The notes under the pieces: generated by a model
Databases searched by the model: none
What the model was told of the DNA's origin: nothing
What the model saw: the letters and a program-made list of their open reading frames with translations, nothing else
Position numbers and translations under genes: made by a program
Shown: positions 7,466-18,100 of the stretch, piece by piece
Position numbering within the stretch: position 1 is the stretch's first letter
Layout: every line of letters begins with the position of its first letter
Assembly (NCBI GenBank): GCA_019118665.1
Contig: DWYM01000019.1
Coordinates: forward strand, 18,869-82,868
Origin: Candidatus Mediterraneibacter intestinipullorum
GTDB taxonomy: Bacteria; Bacillota; Clostridia; Lachnospirales; Lachnospiraceae
Length of the DNA: 64,000 nt
Direction: 5' to 3'

Positions 7466-8233
7466 ATGTCGTTACTTGAAGTGAAAAACGTAAAGAAAAT
7501 ATATACCACCCGGTTCGGGGGCAGCCAGGTGCAGGCGCTCTCCGATGTGAATTTTTCGGTGGAACAGGGAGAATATGTGGCGATCATGGGGGAGAGCGGA
7601 TCCGGAAAGACGACTTTGCTCAACATCCTTGCGGCCCTTGATAAACCATCGGGAGGAACGGTCCGGCTGAATGGGCGTGACCTGAGCCAGGTGAAGGAGA
7701 AAGAACTGGCGGCGTTCCGCCGGAAGAACCTGGGATTTGTATTCCAGGAGTTTAATCTGCTGGATACCTTTTCCATAGAGGATAATATCTATCTTCCCCT
7801 TGTGCTCGCAGGGGAGAAATACGAGCAGATGCGCTCCAAGCTGGAGGATATCGCCGGGAGGCTGGGGCTTGCGGAGCTCCTCTTGAAATATCCTTATGAG
7901 GTGTCGGGCGGCCAGAAACAGAGAGCCGCGGTGGCGAGGGCACTGATCACACGTCCCCAGCTCATTCTCGCGGATGAGCCCACCGGAGCTCTGGATTCCC
8001 ATTCCTCCGACGAACTGATGAAGCTGTTTACCCGGATCAACCGGGAGGGGCAGACCATCCTCATGGTGACCCACAGCGTCAAGGCGGCGAGCAGCGCGGG
8101 AAGCGTGCTCTTTATCAGGGATGGGCAGGTGTACCACCAGATTTACCGCGGAAATCTGACGGATGAGGAGATGTATCAGAAGATCGCGGCCACGCTGACC
8201 GTCCTTGCGACAGGAGGTGAGGCGCGTGAGTAG
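7466..8233 (+). CDS. Bce-type ABC transporter ATP-binding protein
   Basis: A 255-residue ABC ATPase of the MacB/BceA group. Walker A is GESGSGKTTLL, the Q-loop region is FVFQEFNLLDTFS, the signature is VSGGQKQRAAVARAL and Walker B is LILADEPTGALD; the switch His is in MVTHS. The ATG at 7466 follows GGGAGGAG. It pairs with the FtsX-type permease whose start overlaps its end. Together they should free lipid II-cycle targets from peptide antibiotics such as bacitracin or lantibiotics and signal flux to the kinase. Confidence 0.93.
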   Translation: MSLLEVKNVKKIYTTRFGGSQVQALSDVNFSVEQGEYVAIMGESGSGKTTLLNILAALDKPSGGTVRLNGRDLSQVKEKELAAFRRKNLGFVFQEFNLLDTFSIEDNIYLPLVLAGEKYEQMRSKLEDIAGRLGLAELLLKYPYEVSGGQKQRAAVARALITRPQLILADEPTGALDSHSSDELMKLFTRINREGQTILMVTHSVKAASSAGSVLFIRDGQVYHQIYRGNLTDEEMYQKIAATLTVLATGGEARE

Positions 8234-10220
8234 ATCGTTTTATCCAAGGCTTGCCTTCATGAACCTGAAGAAAAACCATAAGATCTATGTGCCCTACCTT
8301 CTGACATGTATTTTTACGGTCATGCTGTTCTACGCGCTGGGCGCCATCGCAAAGAACAACGGGCTGGCGCAGATCCGAGGCGGCACGGCCCTGCCTGTAG
8401 TCATGGGATGGGTGACGGCGGTGGCGGGAGGATTCGCGCTGATCTTTTTGTTCTACACGAACAGTTTTCTGATCAAACAGAGGAAAAAGGAGCTGGGACT
8501 GTATCAGGTGCTGGGCATGGACAAGAAAAATTTAAGCGTGATGATGCTCTGGGAGACGCTGATCACCGGGGCGGTCAGTCTGGGCGCGGGGCTTCTCCTC
8601 GGGCTTGCCCTGGGAAAGCTGATGTTTCTTGTCCTTCTCAAGATCATCCACTTTTCCGTGCCCCTTGATTTTGCCATAGAACCGGAAGCGCTTCTCCAGA
8701 CAGTGAAGCTTTTTCTGGCAGTGTTCGCGCTGAACCTGGCTTATGATCTGTTTCAGGTGATGAGGGGCAGGCTCTCCGAGATGGTAGGGGCATCCCGCGC
8801 GGGCGAGAAAGAACCAAAAGGAAAATGGCTGATCGCCCTGGCCGGGCTGGTCACTCTGGGCAGCGGATACTATATCGCTCAGACAGCGGATTCGCCGCTG
8901 ACAGCGGTCAATGTCTTCTTCTTTGCTGTGATCCTTGTGGTCATCGGGACATACATGCTCTTTATCTCCGGGAGCATCGTGCTGTTAAAGCTGCTGAAAA
9001 AGAATAAAAGATATTATTACAGGACAAAGCATTTTACCGCGGTGTCTGGCATGCTGTACCGAATGAAACAGAATGCGGCGGGGCTTGCCAACATCTGTAT
9101 CATGAGCACAGCGGTGATCGTAGTGCTCTCCATGTGCGTGTGCCTGTATGCGGGGATCGAGGATTCTATGGATACCCAGTACCCAAGGGACGTGACAGTG
9201 CATCTTCCCGACGGCTCAGAAGAAGGCAGGGTTGAGACGGAGAAGCTGATCGCGGAGAACTCCGGGGAAATCGGGGTTACAGTGGAAAATCAGGTCGGAT
9301 ACCGCATGTTTCTCCTCCCATGCATGCTCCGGGAGGGGGAAGCGGTGTTCGGGAACGCCATGACCTTTCAGGATGAAGCAAGTTTTACAGAATATTATCG
9401 GAGCATGATCCTGATCCCGCTGGAAGACTACAACCGGATACTGGGGTCAGAGGAGGTCCTTGCGCCCGGTGAAGCCCTGATCTACGCGCCGGAGGATGAC
9501 TATGCTTACGATAGCCTCCTTCTTGGAGATGAGCCGTATCAGGTGAAAAAAGTCCTTGAAAATGTCCCTCTTGTCTCAGATGGGCTCATGTCCAATATGG
9601 TGAAAGCCGTCTATGTGATCCTCCCGGATGTGGGATCCGTGGAGGGACTGGCGGTAAAATATGGTTTCTCATCCGAGGAGTTGAATCATGTCAGCTATGT
9701 TTCCTGGTTTGACATGGAAGGGGAAGCGGAAGCATGCGAGACCATGGTGCGGACTCTCGAGGAACAGATAACAGCGGTCAGCCCTGACGCCTATGTGCAG
9801 TACAAAGAGGACAGCCGGGATTGGACTTACGCTATGAATGGCGGGGCGCTTTTCATCGGGATATTCGTGGGCGCGCTCTTTCTGCTCTCCACAGTGCTCC
9901 TCATCTATTACAAGCAGATTTCCGAGGGGTATGATGACAGGGAGAACTATCAGATCATGCAGAAAGTAGGCATGGACAGAAGAGAAGTGCGCCGCGTTAT
10001 ACGGAGCCAGATCCTGGCGGTGTTTTTCCTGCCGCTCCTGGGCGCCTTCCTCCATGTGGCGTTCGCGTTCCGGGTCATGACCATGCTGCTGGAAGTTATG
10101 TTTGTGGCAAACGTACCTCTGTTCCTTCTGTGTACAGCCGGGGTGACGGCAGTGTTTACCGTGTTCTATGTGGCGGTGTATATGATCACGTCCAGGGAAT
10201 ATTACCGCATCGTGCGGTAA
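8226..10220 (+). CDS. Bce-type ABC transporter permease (FtsX domain)
   Basis: A 664-residue permease with about ten membrane segments and two FtsX domains (near residues 60-180 and 545-655). A large extracellular domain sits between about residues 310 and 535, the antibiotic-sensing part in BceB relatives. I chose GTG at 8226 because AGGAGGTGA lies 8-10 bp upstream and the protein then begins SRSFYPRLAFMNLKKN, the usual family N-terminus. The start overlaps the ATPase stop by 8 bp. Substrate specificity cannot be read from sequence. Confidence 0.9.
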   Translation: MSRSFYPRLAFMNLKKNHKIYVPYLLTCIFTVMLFYALGAIAKNNGLAQIRGGTALPVVMGWVTAVAGGFALIFLFYTNSFLIKQRKKELGLYQVLGMDKKNLSVMMLWETLITGAVSLGAGLLLGLALGKLMFLVLLKIIHFSVPLDFAIEPEALLQTVKLFLAVFALNLAYDLFQVMRGRLSEMVGASRAGEKEPKGKWLIALAGLVTLGSGYYIAQTADSPLTAVNVFFFAVILVVIGTYMLFISGSIVLLKLLKKNKRYYYRTKHFTAVSGMLYRMKQNAAGLANICIMSTAVIVVLSMCVCLYAGIEDSMDTQYPRDVTVHLPDGSEEGRVETEKLIAENSGEIGVTVENQVGYRMFLLPCMLREGEAVFGNAMTFQDEASFTEYYRSMILIPLEDYNRILGSEEVLAPGEALIYAPEDDYAYDSLLLGDEPYQVKKVLENVPLVSDGLMSNMVKAVYVILPDVGSVEGLAVKYGFSSEELNHVSYVSWFDMEGEAEACETMVRTLEEQITAVSPDAYVQYKEDSRDWTYAMNGGALFIGIFVGALFLLSTVLLIYYKQISEGYDDRENYQIMQKVGMDRREVRRVIRSQILAVFFLPLLGAFLHVAFAFRVMTMLLEVMFVANVPLFLLCTAGVTAVFTVFYVAVYMITSREYYRIVR

Positions 10221-10251
10221 AAATGCCCTGTAAAATATGGATTGAGGAGGA

Positions 10252-10290
10252 AGCCCGCGGAATTTTTGACAGAGTCATGATCCGCGGGCT
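10252..10290 (+). terminator. Stem-loop downstream of the Bce permease
   Basis: AGCCCGCGGA (10252-10261) and TCCGCGGGCT (10281-10290) form a perfect 10-bp stem with a 19-base loop, but only a short T-poor tail follows, so termination is likely but not certain. A second small hairpin (8-bp stem, loop TCG, 10202-10220) overlaps the permease stop codon. In the rest of the 10221-10450 gap I see a possible promoter TTGTTA-N17-TACACT starting near 10309. Confidence 0.5.
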
Positions 10291-10450
10291 TCATTTCTGC
10301 CGTAAGCCTTGTTAGAAAGACATGCGTGTGATACACTGGCATTGGGATCTGCCGTGTTGCTGTCAGCAGCCGGGGGTCCTGCACAGACAGAACAGATATC
10401 AGACGATCATAGAGATTCAGGGCAGTGTTTATCTGCCGGGGAGTATGCCA

Positions 10451-11398
10451 ATGAATGAGAATATGTACAGCGCGCAGCGAGTGATCAGTGAAGTGGAGAA
10501 AGCAGTGGTGGGGAAGCGGGACGTCCTGACAAAGATCATGACCGCGATACTTGCGGGCGGGCATATCCTGATAGAGGATATCCCGGGAACAGGGAAGACG
10601 ACCATGGCGCTGGCGTTTTCCAGAACAATGGGGCTGAAGGTAAAAAGGGTCCAGTTTACTCCGGACGTGCTTCCGGCTGATCTGACCGGATTTACTCTTT
10701 ATCAGAAGGAAACAGGCAAATTCGTCTATCAGCCGGGCGCGGCGATCTGCAATCTGCTGCTGGCGGACGAGATCAACCGGACGTCTCCGAAGACGCAGTC
10801 AGCGCTCCTGGAGGTGATGGAGGAACAGCAGGTGACCGTGGATGGGGTCACGCACAGGACCGGAGAGCCGTTTATCGTCATCGCCACAGAGAACCCGGCA
10901 GGATCAGCAGGAACCCAGCTTCTCCCGGAATCCCAGCTGGACCGGTTTATGATCTGTGTCAGCATGGGGTATCCTACCGTGGAGGAAGAGATGGAGATAT
11001 TAAAACGAGACCAGAAAAAAGGCAGGATCAGTGAGGAGACGGAACCGGTCCTTGACGCGGCGCAGCTTCTTGCCATGCGCTCGGAGGTGTCAGGGATATT
11101 TGTGCACAAACGCATTTACCGGTATATCGCGGAGCTGGCAAAGGCGACCAGGGAAAATGAGTGGACGGAGCTGGGACTCAGTCCAAGAGGAACTGTGGCG
11201 CTGACGGCAATGGCAAAGGCATGTGCCTGGATGAAGGGGCGGGAGTATGTGATCCCCGCGGATGTACAGGAGGTATTCCCATGCGTGGCGGGTCACAGGA
11301 TCTTTCTGAATATGAAGGCAAGGGTAGGGCATATCCGGGTGGATGAGCTGATCCGGCAGGCGCTGGAGAATGTCCCCGCCCCGGCGCTTAGAGGGTAA
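10451..11398 (+). CDS. MoxR family AAA+ ATPase
   Basis: A 315-residue AAA+ chaperone-like ATPase. Walker A is PGTGKTTMA, Walker B with its extension is LLLADEINRTSPKTQSALLEVMEE, sensor 1 is IATENPAGSAG, and the lid domain carries the MoxR block LGLSPRGTVALTAMAKA. ATG 10451 (or 10445) follows GGGGA. It heads a MoxR-DUF58-transglutaminase operon, a widely conserved cassette in which MoxR remodels or activates its partners, possibly in envelope maturation. Confidence 0.93.
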   Translation: MNENMYSAQRVISEVEKAVVGKRDVLTKIMTAILAGGHILIEDIPGTGKTTMALAFSRTMGLKVKRVQFTPDVLPADLTGFTLYQKETGKFVYQPGAAICNLLLADEINRTSPKTQSALLEVMEEQQVTVDGVTHRTGEPFIVIATENPAGSAGTQLLPESQLDRFMICVSMGYPTVEEEMEILKRDQKKGRISEETEPVLDAAQLLAMRSEVSGIFVHKRIYRYIAELAKATRENEWTELGLSPRGTVALTAMAKACAWMKGREYVIPADVQEVFPCVAGHRIFLNMKARVGHIRVDELIRQALENVPAPALRG

Positions 11399-11403
11399 CG
11401 GTC

Positions 11404-12459
11404 ATGATAAAGAGGCTGGCGGGATATCTTGTGTTGCTGCTTGCGGCGGCATACTTGTATTTTATGTATAATGAAACAGTGATTTCGGGAATCCTTGTGT
11501 TCCTCACACTGTATCTGCCTGTGTCAGCGCTGTATCTGATCCTGATAAGGGGCAGGGTCGACGCAGACCTGGGACGAGTCCCGCCTATGGGCGAAGAGGG
11601 AAAAAAGATCCGTGCAGGGGCGGTTGTAAGAAACAGATCCCACATGATGAACATCCATTATGAAGTGTTTCTCACATTGGGAAATACTCATGATAAAAAG
11701 CGGAAGAGGAGAAAGTATGCAGGGGCTGTCCCTGCAGGCGGTGAAGAGACTCTGTGGTGTGAATTTGAGACAGGGCGGTGCGGCAGTATCGAGGTGAGGC
11801 TTGACAGCATCAGGGTCTATGATTTTCTCGGCATTTTTTTCCTGCGTAAGAAAGTGAAGAGGAGGGCGGCTGTCAAGATCCTGCCCCGGTTCAGCCTGAT
11901 GTCCGTTGAGATCACAAGAAAGACAAGGGAGTTTCAGGCGGAAGCAGATGAGTATTCCGGAGAGAAAAGGGGAGACGATCCCTCGGAGATCTACCAGATA
12001 AGAGAATACCGGGTCATGGATTCTCTAAAGGACATTCACTGGAAATTAAGCGCCAAAGAGGAAGAACTGATGGTAAAGGAGAGGGGATTTCCACTGGGGT
12101 GTACTGTCCTGATCTGGTTTGATGTAAGGGCGGGAAAGCTGTCTGCAGAAGGGTTTTCAAAGATGATCGAGAGGGCGGCGTCTCTGTCCGTCACCCTGGC
12201 AGCGGAGAAATGTATCCACATGGCGGCATGGTATGAAGAGAAGAACGAGCAGATCGTGATGCAGAGGGTGAGGGATGAGGAAAGCGCCTGCAGTATGGTC
12301 TGGCGGCTTCTTGATCTGGAGCCTTGCAGGGATATAAAAAAGAGAGACGCCTGCTACGAGAATACTTTCCGGGGCCGGGAGTTCAGCAGTATCGTAACAA
12401 TAGACGGCGAGGGAAAGATCTGGAAAGACGGAGAGATGCCAGAACTGCTCCGGCTGTGA
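11404..12459 (+). CDS. DUF58 domain protein
   Basis: A 351-residue protein with two membrane helices at the N-terminus (residues 6-40), a beta-rich middle region, and the DUF58 signature around EYRVMDSLKDIHWKLSAKEEELMVKE at about residue 205. The C-terminal part has a degenerate VWA-like fold (VLIWFDVRAG). Begins 5 bp after the moxR stop. DUF58 proteins are the usual partners of MoxR ATPases; exact function is unknown. Confidence 0.88.
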   Translation: MIKRLAGYLVLLLAAAYLYFMYNETVISGILVFLTLYLPVSALYLILIRGRVDADLGRVPPMGEEGKKIRAGAVVRNRSHMMNIHYEVFLTLGNTHDKKRKRRKYAGAVPAGGEETLWCEFETGRCGSIEVRLDSIRVYDFLGIFFLRKKVKRRAAVKILPRFSLMSVEITRKTREFQAEADEYSGEKRGDDPSEIYQIREYRVMDSLKDIHWKLSAKEEELMVKERGFPLGCTVLIWFDVRAGKLSAEGFSKMIERAASLSVTLAAEKCIHMAAWYEEKNEQIVMQRVRDEESACSMVWRLLDLEPCRDIKKRDACYENTFRGREFSSIVTIDGEGKIWKDGEMPELLRL

Positions 12460-12495
12460 GACAGATGGGACGGATAAGGGGAAAGGGGTGATGGA

Positions 12496-14559
12496 ATGGG
12501 CAGAAAAAGAATGGGGATAAAAATATACCGGAAAACACCACGGGAAAAATCCGGGAGGAAAGAGCGTTTGTCCGAGGTGATCCTCTTTTTTGCTGCCGTC
12601 TCCTTCCTTGGGGCAGTGTGGTGGAATGCACTCCTCCCAGTGTTTTCCCCGGGAGCGGACGGCAGATGGCTGTATGGAAGTCTTGTCATTGTGACATTCG
12701 GGCTTACACTGCTTATATGCAGGGCTGGAGGCTGGACAGTGATCCCGGTCTTTCTGGCGTCGGGGATGTTTCTCTGGAGGAACAGGGAGTCAGTGGAAGC
12801 GCTGTTTTTCCAGGGCGGCAGCCTGGATACAGGACTCCCGGGAGTGGCGGCGGCTGTCCTGACGATCCCTGTGCTGGCACTGTGGATATTTGTCATCTGT
12901 TCCGGAAAAGGAAAGGTGGTTGCAGGCGCCGCGGCTGCTGCTCCGTTCATTGCGGCGGCATGCGCGGGTTATTTTCCTTCATTCAGGGATTCGTGGCTTC
13001 TTCTGTTTGGGGGCGTGATGTACTATGTTGCGGGTGCTCAGGGGAAAATGCCTTTTTTGAAGAAAATGACGGCCCTTCTTACAGCGGCGGGAAGCTTTGC
13101 TCTTCTGGCAGGGATTTCTGTTTTTGCAGGGAGATACCTGGATGTCGGACGAGAGGTGGAAGGCGGTTTCTACCAGACGACCCGAGAGACGCTTCGCACA
13201 GATCTGGTGGGAGGCATTGAGAGACTGATACAGAGTGAGACCGGAACGGACGGCAGTCCGGAGAGAACAGATGAAATGGAGGAGGAAACAGCCCAGGAGC
13301 AGCAGGAAGAAGCCGTAATGGCGGCGGAAGAGGAGATGGAGGGAACGGAAGCGCCAGGGGATGCCCTGGCAGGCACAGGGGGGAGCATGGACCGTCTGAA
13401 AGAGATCAGTTCCTTTGAGCCCGATCCCCTGGCGCAGTCCTCGGTGATTGCTGTGCAGGAAAGACCGCGCGATACTGTGTATGTGGCGCAGAGGACCGGA
13501 ATTGCTTATACCGGGGGCGCATGGGAGGAAGGAGAGGTCCGGGAAGCGTTTCTTCCGGAAGAATATCTGGCATATCCTGAGGGACTGGATCAGCTTGAGG
13601 AGCTGTGCCGGGACTGGGAGATAAGTTCCGAAACATCTGTGGGACGTCAGATCGACGAGGCTTTTGCAGCCCTGGCAGTCTATGATACAGAACCGGGTCC
13701 CACTCCCCCATCCGAGGATTTTGCGGAATATTTTCTGTTTGAAAACCATAGAGGGTTCTGCGTCCATTTTGCCACCGCGGCCGCGCTTCTTTACCGTATG
13801 TGCGGCTATCCGTCGGTATATGTGGAAGGGTATGCGGTGCCGGCGTCCGCTTTTTATCAGGCGGAGGATGGATCCTGGCAGGCTCGTGTAGACGGAAGCA
13901 TGGGGCATGCGTGGTGCCAGGTGTATGAAGAGGATGAGGGGATCTGGGTGAACCGGGAACATACTCCGGCGGCTTTGGGGAGCGGGGCAGAAGAGATGTC
14001 TGAGGCGGAGACGCGGACAGAGGCTGACTATGCGGCCAATATCATCCGGGGTTTGGGGATCGCGGCGGCAACTGTTATCCTGTTTCTGCTGCTGGCAGGA
14101 GCCTTTCTGCTCCAGGCGGCATTCAGGCGGAGAAAGCGCAGGGCAGGAATGGCCTATACTGCGGAAGGCAATGGGATCCCTGCAATGTACGATGTGATCC
14201 TGAGGACGGCAAAAGCCGCCGGGGGTCCAGGGAGAGACTCCGGGGACAGGCATGGGGCTGATCTTTCAGACGAGCTGGGTATTGAATGGCTGGAGTCTCT
14301 GAAAGAGGGTTCCCCGCAGGCTGGAGGGGAAGAATGGGACTGGCTTCATGAGCAGGTGATGCGCGCTCTTTTCTATCACCCGGATATGGGGAGGGAAGAA
14401 TGGAAAAGGGCATACAGGCTGTGCCGGGGATTCTCAGACACCGTCAGAGCGCGGATGGGGGCGGGAAAACGGCTGCTCTTCCGGTATTTATACTGCCTTG
14501 ATGTTTTTCCCCATGAAGATAAAAGAAGAAAAACAGTAAAAAAGGAGAATGTTAAATGA
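12496..14559 (+). CDS. Membrane-bound transglutaminase-like protein
   Basis: A 687-residue protein with about six N-terminal membrane helices (to residue 210), an acidic linker rich in Glu near residues 250-290, and an extracytoplasmic transglutaminase-like domain with Cys in HRGFCVHFATAAALLYRMCGYP and His in GSMGHAWCQVYEEDEG. A further membrane helix lies near residue 520, followed by a cytoplasmic tail. The third catalytic position appears as REHTP rather than the common DPTP. Starts 36 bp after DUF58 with AAGGGG upstream. Such proteins may act as peptidases or cross-linkers at the cell surface. Confidence 0.88.
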   Translation: MGRKRMGIKIYRKTPREKSGRKERLSEVILFFAAVSFLGAVWWNALLPVFSPGADGRWLYGSLVIVTFGLTLLICRAGGWTVIPVFLASGMFLWRNRESVEALFFQGGSLDTGLPGVAAAVLTIPVLALWIFVICSGKGKVVAGAAAAAPFIAAACAGYFPSFRDSWLLLFGGVMYYVAGAQGKMPFLKKMTALLTAAGSFALLAGISVFAGRYLDVGREVEGGFYQTTRETLRTDLVGGIERLIQSETGTDGSPERTDEMEEETAQEQQEEAVMAAEEEMEGTEAPGDALAGTGGSMDRLKEISSFEPDPLAQSSVIAVQERPRDTVYVAQRTGIAYTGGAWEEGEVREAFLPEEYLAYPEGLDQLEELCRDWEISSETSVGRQIDEAFAALAVYDTEPGPTPPSEDFAEYFLFENHRGFCVHFATAAALLYRMCGYPSVYVEGYAVPASAFYQAEDGSWQARVDGSMGHAWCQVYEEDEGIWVNREHTPAALGSGAEEMSEAETRTEADYAANIIRGLGIAAATVILFLLLAGAFLLQAAFRRRKRRAGMAYTAEGNGIPAMYDVILRTAKAAGGPGRDSGDRHGADLSDELGIEWLESLKEGSPQAGGEEWDWLHEQVMRALFYHPDMGREEWKRAYRLCRGFSDTVRARMGAGKRLLFRYLYCLDVFPHEDKRRKTVKKENVK

Positions 14560-15002
14560 TACGAAAATTTACAGAAACTGACAGGGATCTATATATTGCA
14601 ATGGCGAGAGAATTTTATCACTCGGACGCGGTGCTCCATCAGATCCCCGAGGAATATTTTGAGAGAACAGCAGATGAGGCTCTGCGATCGGATGCCTACG
14701 CGGAGATCTTTCTGTTTGAATACGAGGGAGAAATGGCGGGATACGGTCTGACCGCAAAGACGTTTTCTCAGGAAGCGGGAGGGTACGTCTGGTGGATCGA
14801 GGAAGTGTATATCCGTGAGAAATACCGGTCAAAAGGACTTGGAAGAAAGTTTTTCCAACACCTGGAAAAAGAGAAGGGCCCGGGTGTCACCCGGCTGAGG
14901 CTGGAGGTTGAGGCGGATAATAAGAGGGCTGTGTCCCTCTATGAAAGACTGGGCTATGAAGTGCTGGATTATGTACAGATGGTGAAAGACGACAAGAGAT
15001 AA
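14556..15002 (+). CDS. GNAT family N-acetyltransferase
   Basis: A 148-residue GNAT enzyme. The acetyl-CoA binding motif A is VYIREKYRSKGLGRKFFQHLE (R/QxxGxG/A as RSKGLG), and motif B is RLEVEADNKRAVSLYERLGYEV. The ATG overlaps the stop of the transglutaminase gene (ATGA), so translation is coupled. The acetyl acceptor is unknown. Its link to the MoxR cassette is positional only. Confidence 0.92.
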   Translation: MIRKFTETDRDLYIAMAREFYHSDAVLHQIPEEYFERTADEALRSDAYAEIFLFEYEGEMAGYGLTAKTFSQEAGGYVWWIEEVYIREKYRSKGLGRKFFQHLEKEKGPGVTRLRLEVEADNKRAVSLYERLGYEVLDYVQMVKDDKR

Positions 15003-15067
15003 GGCGTGACATGACGAAGAAACTGCATACTTGTATACGATTTGGGCCAAATTCTTATAATACACCA

Positions 15068-15097
15068 TTGCAAGATGCTGTCGAACAATGCTATAAT
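15068..15097 (+). promoter_or_regulatory. Promoter of the DUF5717-DUF5716 operon
   Basis: TTGCAA (15068-15073) and TATAAT (15092-15097) are 18 bp apart, about 55 bp before the first start codon. Another TATAAT at 15056-15061 has a poorly spaced -35. Confidence 0.65.
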
Positions 15098-15153
15098 TCA
15101 AAGTAGCGTACTTTTGCCCTGGGCAGGAGAAGAATTTTTAGTAGGTGACTGAT

Positions 15154-18100
15154 TTGAAGAATAAGATCAAGCGATTTGCCAAAGGGGATTTTCACATCCC
15201 ACAGCCGGAGATCATCTTTCCTGAGACGCGGATCATCATGCGCGTCGGCGAGGGAGAAAAATACAGGGGGAGCTTCTCGCTCCAGAACCAGGGGGAGGGG
15301 ACCATACGAGGCCTTGTATATCCCTCCTCTTATCGTGTTCAGTGTGACGAGCAGGGCTTTGACGGCAATCCGGTCAATATTTATTATACATATGACGGCA
15401 GCGGGCTTTTGCCCGGGCATGTGGAGCACGGCAAATTCACGATTGTCTGCAACGGCGGGGAATATGACGTGGCGTTTTCCGCGATCATTGAAAAGCCTTT
15501 TGTGATGACCAGCTACGGCAAGATCCAGAGCCTGGAAGATTTTAAAAAGCTTTCGTTCCGGGATGCTGCTGAGGCGGTGAAGCTGTTCCGCTCCAGGGAT
15601 TTCTATGAGATCCTGAAATACGAGGACAGGCGGATCCAGGCGCTCTATGACAATATGCGCAAGTGGGAGCTGGATCAGCAGGCGCTGGAAGAATTTCTCG
15701 TGGGGTGCAAGCAGAAGGAGAAGATATTCCTGACTCTGGAGGAAGAGAGCAGGGCGTTCATCTCTCTTTCGGAAGCCCGCAAGGAGACGTTCACAGTCAA
15801 GAAGAATACATGGGGCTATCTGGAGATCGACGTGCGGACGGAGGGAGATTTTCTCTCAGTGGAGCACACGCGGGTCACGACAGAAGAGTTTATCGGAAAT
15901 TCTTACCGGCTGGAATATTTCCTGAATGTTGAAAGGCTTCACGAAGGAAGCAACTTCGGCAGGGTTATCATGGAGTCGCCCTACGAGACTCTGACCTATG
16001 AGATCGTGGTGGAAAAAGATGTAAAAAGAGATGAGGAGCGGCGCGCCAATGACAGGGAGTTCGCCGGGATCATACGCAATTATCTGAAATATGAGGGCGG
16101 AAGGATGGAGCTTTCCGACTGGGTGGAAGAGGCGGTGAGACGGATCAGCCATTTAAGGGACATGGATCCGAAAAATGAATTTTACCTGCTTTTCCATGCC
16201 CACATCTGCCTCATCGGAGGCAGGCCGGAAGAGGCGAAATGGCTCCTTGAATCCTATAATTATAACAGGTTTGCCATAGGAAAGGATGTGGAGCTGAGCT
16301 CGTATTATCTTTACCTGACGACACTGTTGTCCAGCGACACCATCGGACAGCGGAAGGTGGCGGAGGAGCTTTCGAGAACATTCATGAAGCATCCGGACAG
16401 CTGGAAGGTCCTGTGCATGCTGGTAGAGGTGGATTCGGAGTATAAGATTTACAGCGAGAGGCTGCGCGCCCTGGAAAAGCAGTTTTACGAGGAAAAATCC
16501 CACAGTATCTGGTTCTATCTCCAGGCTTTCAGGTGTTTCCGGGACAAGAGTTCCTCCCTGAAGAAACTGGGAGAGTTCGAAGTGCGCGTCCTGCTCTTTG
16601 CGGTGAAACATAAGCTGATGACCAGAGAGCTGGCGCTTTACACGGCGAACCTTGCCAGCCAGATGAAAGTATTTGACAGACATCTCTATGATGTTCTTGT
16701 GCTTTCCTATAAAATATATCAGGAGGCTATGATCCTTACATCTATCTGCACTCTGCTGATCAAGGGCAACTGTATGGACAGGAAATATTTTAAGTGGTAT
16801 CAGAAGGCAGTGGAGGCAGAGCTTAAGATCGCGCAGCTCTACGAGTATTATATGGCGTCCGTTGTCCCGGGGCAGTTCCACAAGGCGCTGCCAAGGTCCG
16901 TGTACCTGTATTTTATGCACGGAAATTCACTGGACTACCATAAATGCGCGTTCCTGTATGCCAACCTGATCACCTATGAAGATGAGGCGAGCGAGATCTA
17001 TGCTCATTACAGAGATGAGATGGAAGCGTTTGCCTGGAATCAGCTTGACCGCAGAAATGTGGATGAGCAGCTTCGTATCATATACAAGCGCTTTGTCGTA
17101 GAATCCGCGATGAATCCGGAACGAGTCAGAGCGCTGTATGATGTGTGCCATGCGTATTGGATCACGACAAAAGTTCCGGATATGAAGTATATCCATGTGA
17201 TCGCGGAGGATGGGACGATCACCCAGAAGGTGCCCTACACGGAGAGCGGCGCCCGCGTGTTCCTGTATGCCAAGACCGACCGTCTCGTGTGGGAGGCAAA
17301 GGATGGCAGGCATTACACGGATTCCATCCCATATGAAAGCAAACGGCTCTTCTACGAGCTGCGCTACATGGATATGTGCAGAAAATATATCAATGGGCTG
17401 CGCAGAAACAGAGAGGAAGAGGAATCACAGGAACTGACGCCGGATGTGGTGCGTGAAAAAGGCCTGGAGAACTATACGGAGGAAGAGCTGCTGGGGCTTT
17501 GCAGCAGGACAATCAGGGAAAACAACTATGAAAATGATGACTTCCTCACTTATGTGTGTTTTGAGCTGTTCAAAAAGCAGCAGTATGACAAAGTGATCCT
17601 GACCTATCTTGCCAACTATTACTGCGGGGCCACCCCGGATATGAAGGTGCTCTGGAGGGAGGCGAGGGATTATGAGGTACATACCCACAAACTTGCGGAG
17701 CGGATCCTCACGCAGATGCTTTTCTCGGAGGAGCTCTTCCAGGAGGCGCAGATTTTTGAACAGTATTATGCGGAAGGCGCTTATTTCCGCCTGCAGCAGG
17801 CATATCTCTCCTATGTGTCCAGGGAGTATGTAGTTGAGGAGAGGAAGATCGGCCGCAGCGTGATCGACATCATCTGCCGCGAATATGAGAAAGGCGAGGA
17901 TACTATCGACATCTGCAAGATCGCCGTACTCAAGTATTATTCCGGCAGGGAGTACAATGCGCAGACGCGCAGGACACTGAAGAAATTCCTTCAGGAGCTG
18001 TGCGCGAAGCAGATTTATTTTCCATTCTTCCTTTCTTATGAGAAGGACTGGCTGATCGAGCAGCAGCTCTGGGATAAAACACTGATCGAGTACAAGGGCC

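Noticed and set aside
10130-10315. 61-residue frame across the end of the Bce permease
   Set aside because: Out of frame with the permease and without a ribosome site.
12979-14253. 424-residue minus-strand frame
   Set aside because: Mirror of the transglutaminase-like gene, with Cys/His/Pro-rich composition typical of a shadow frame.
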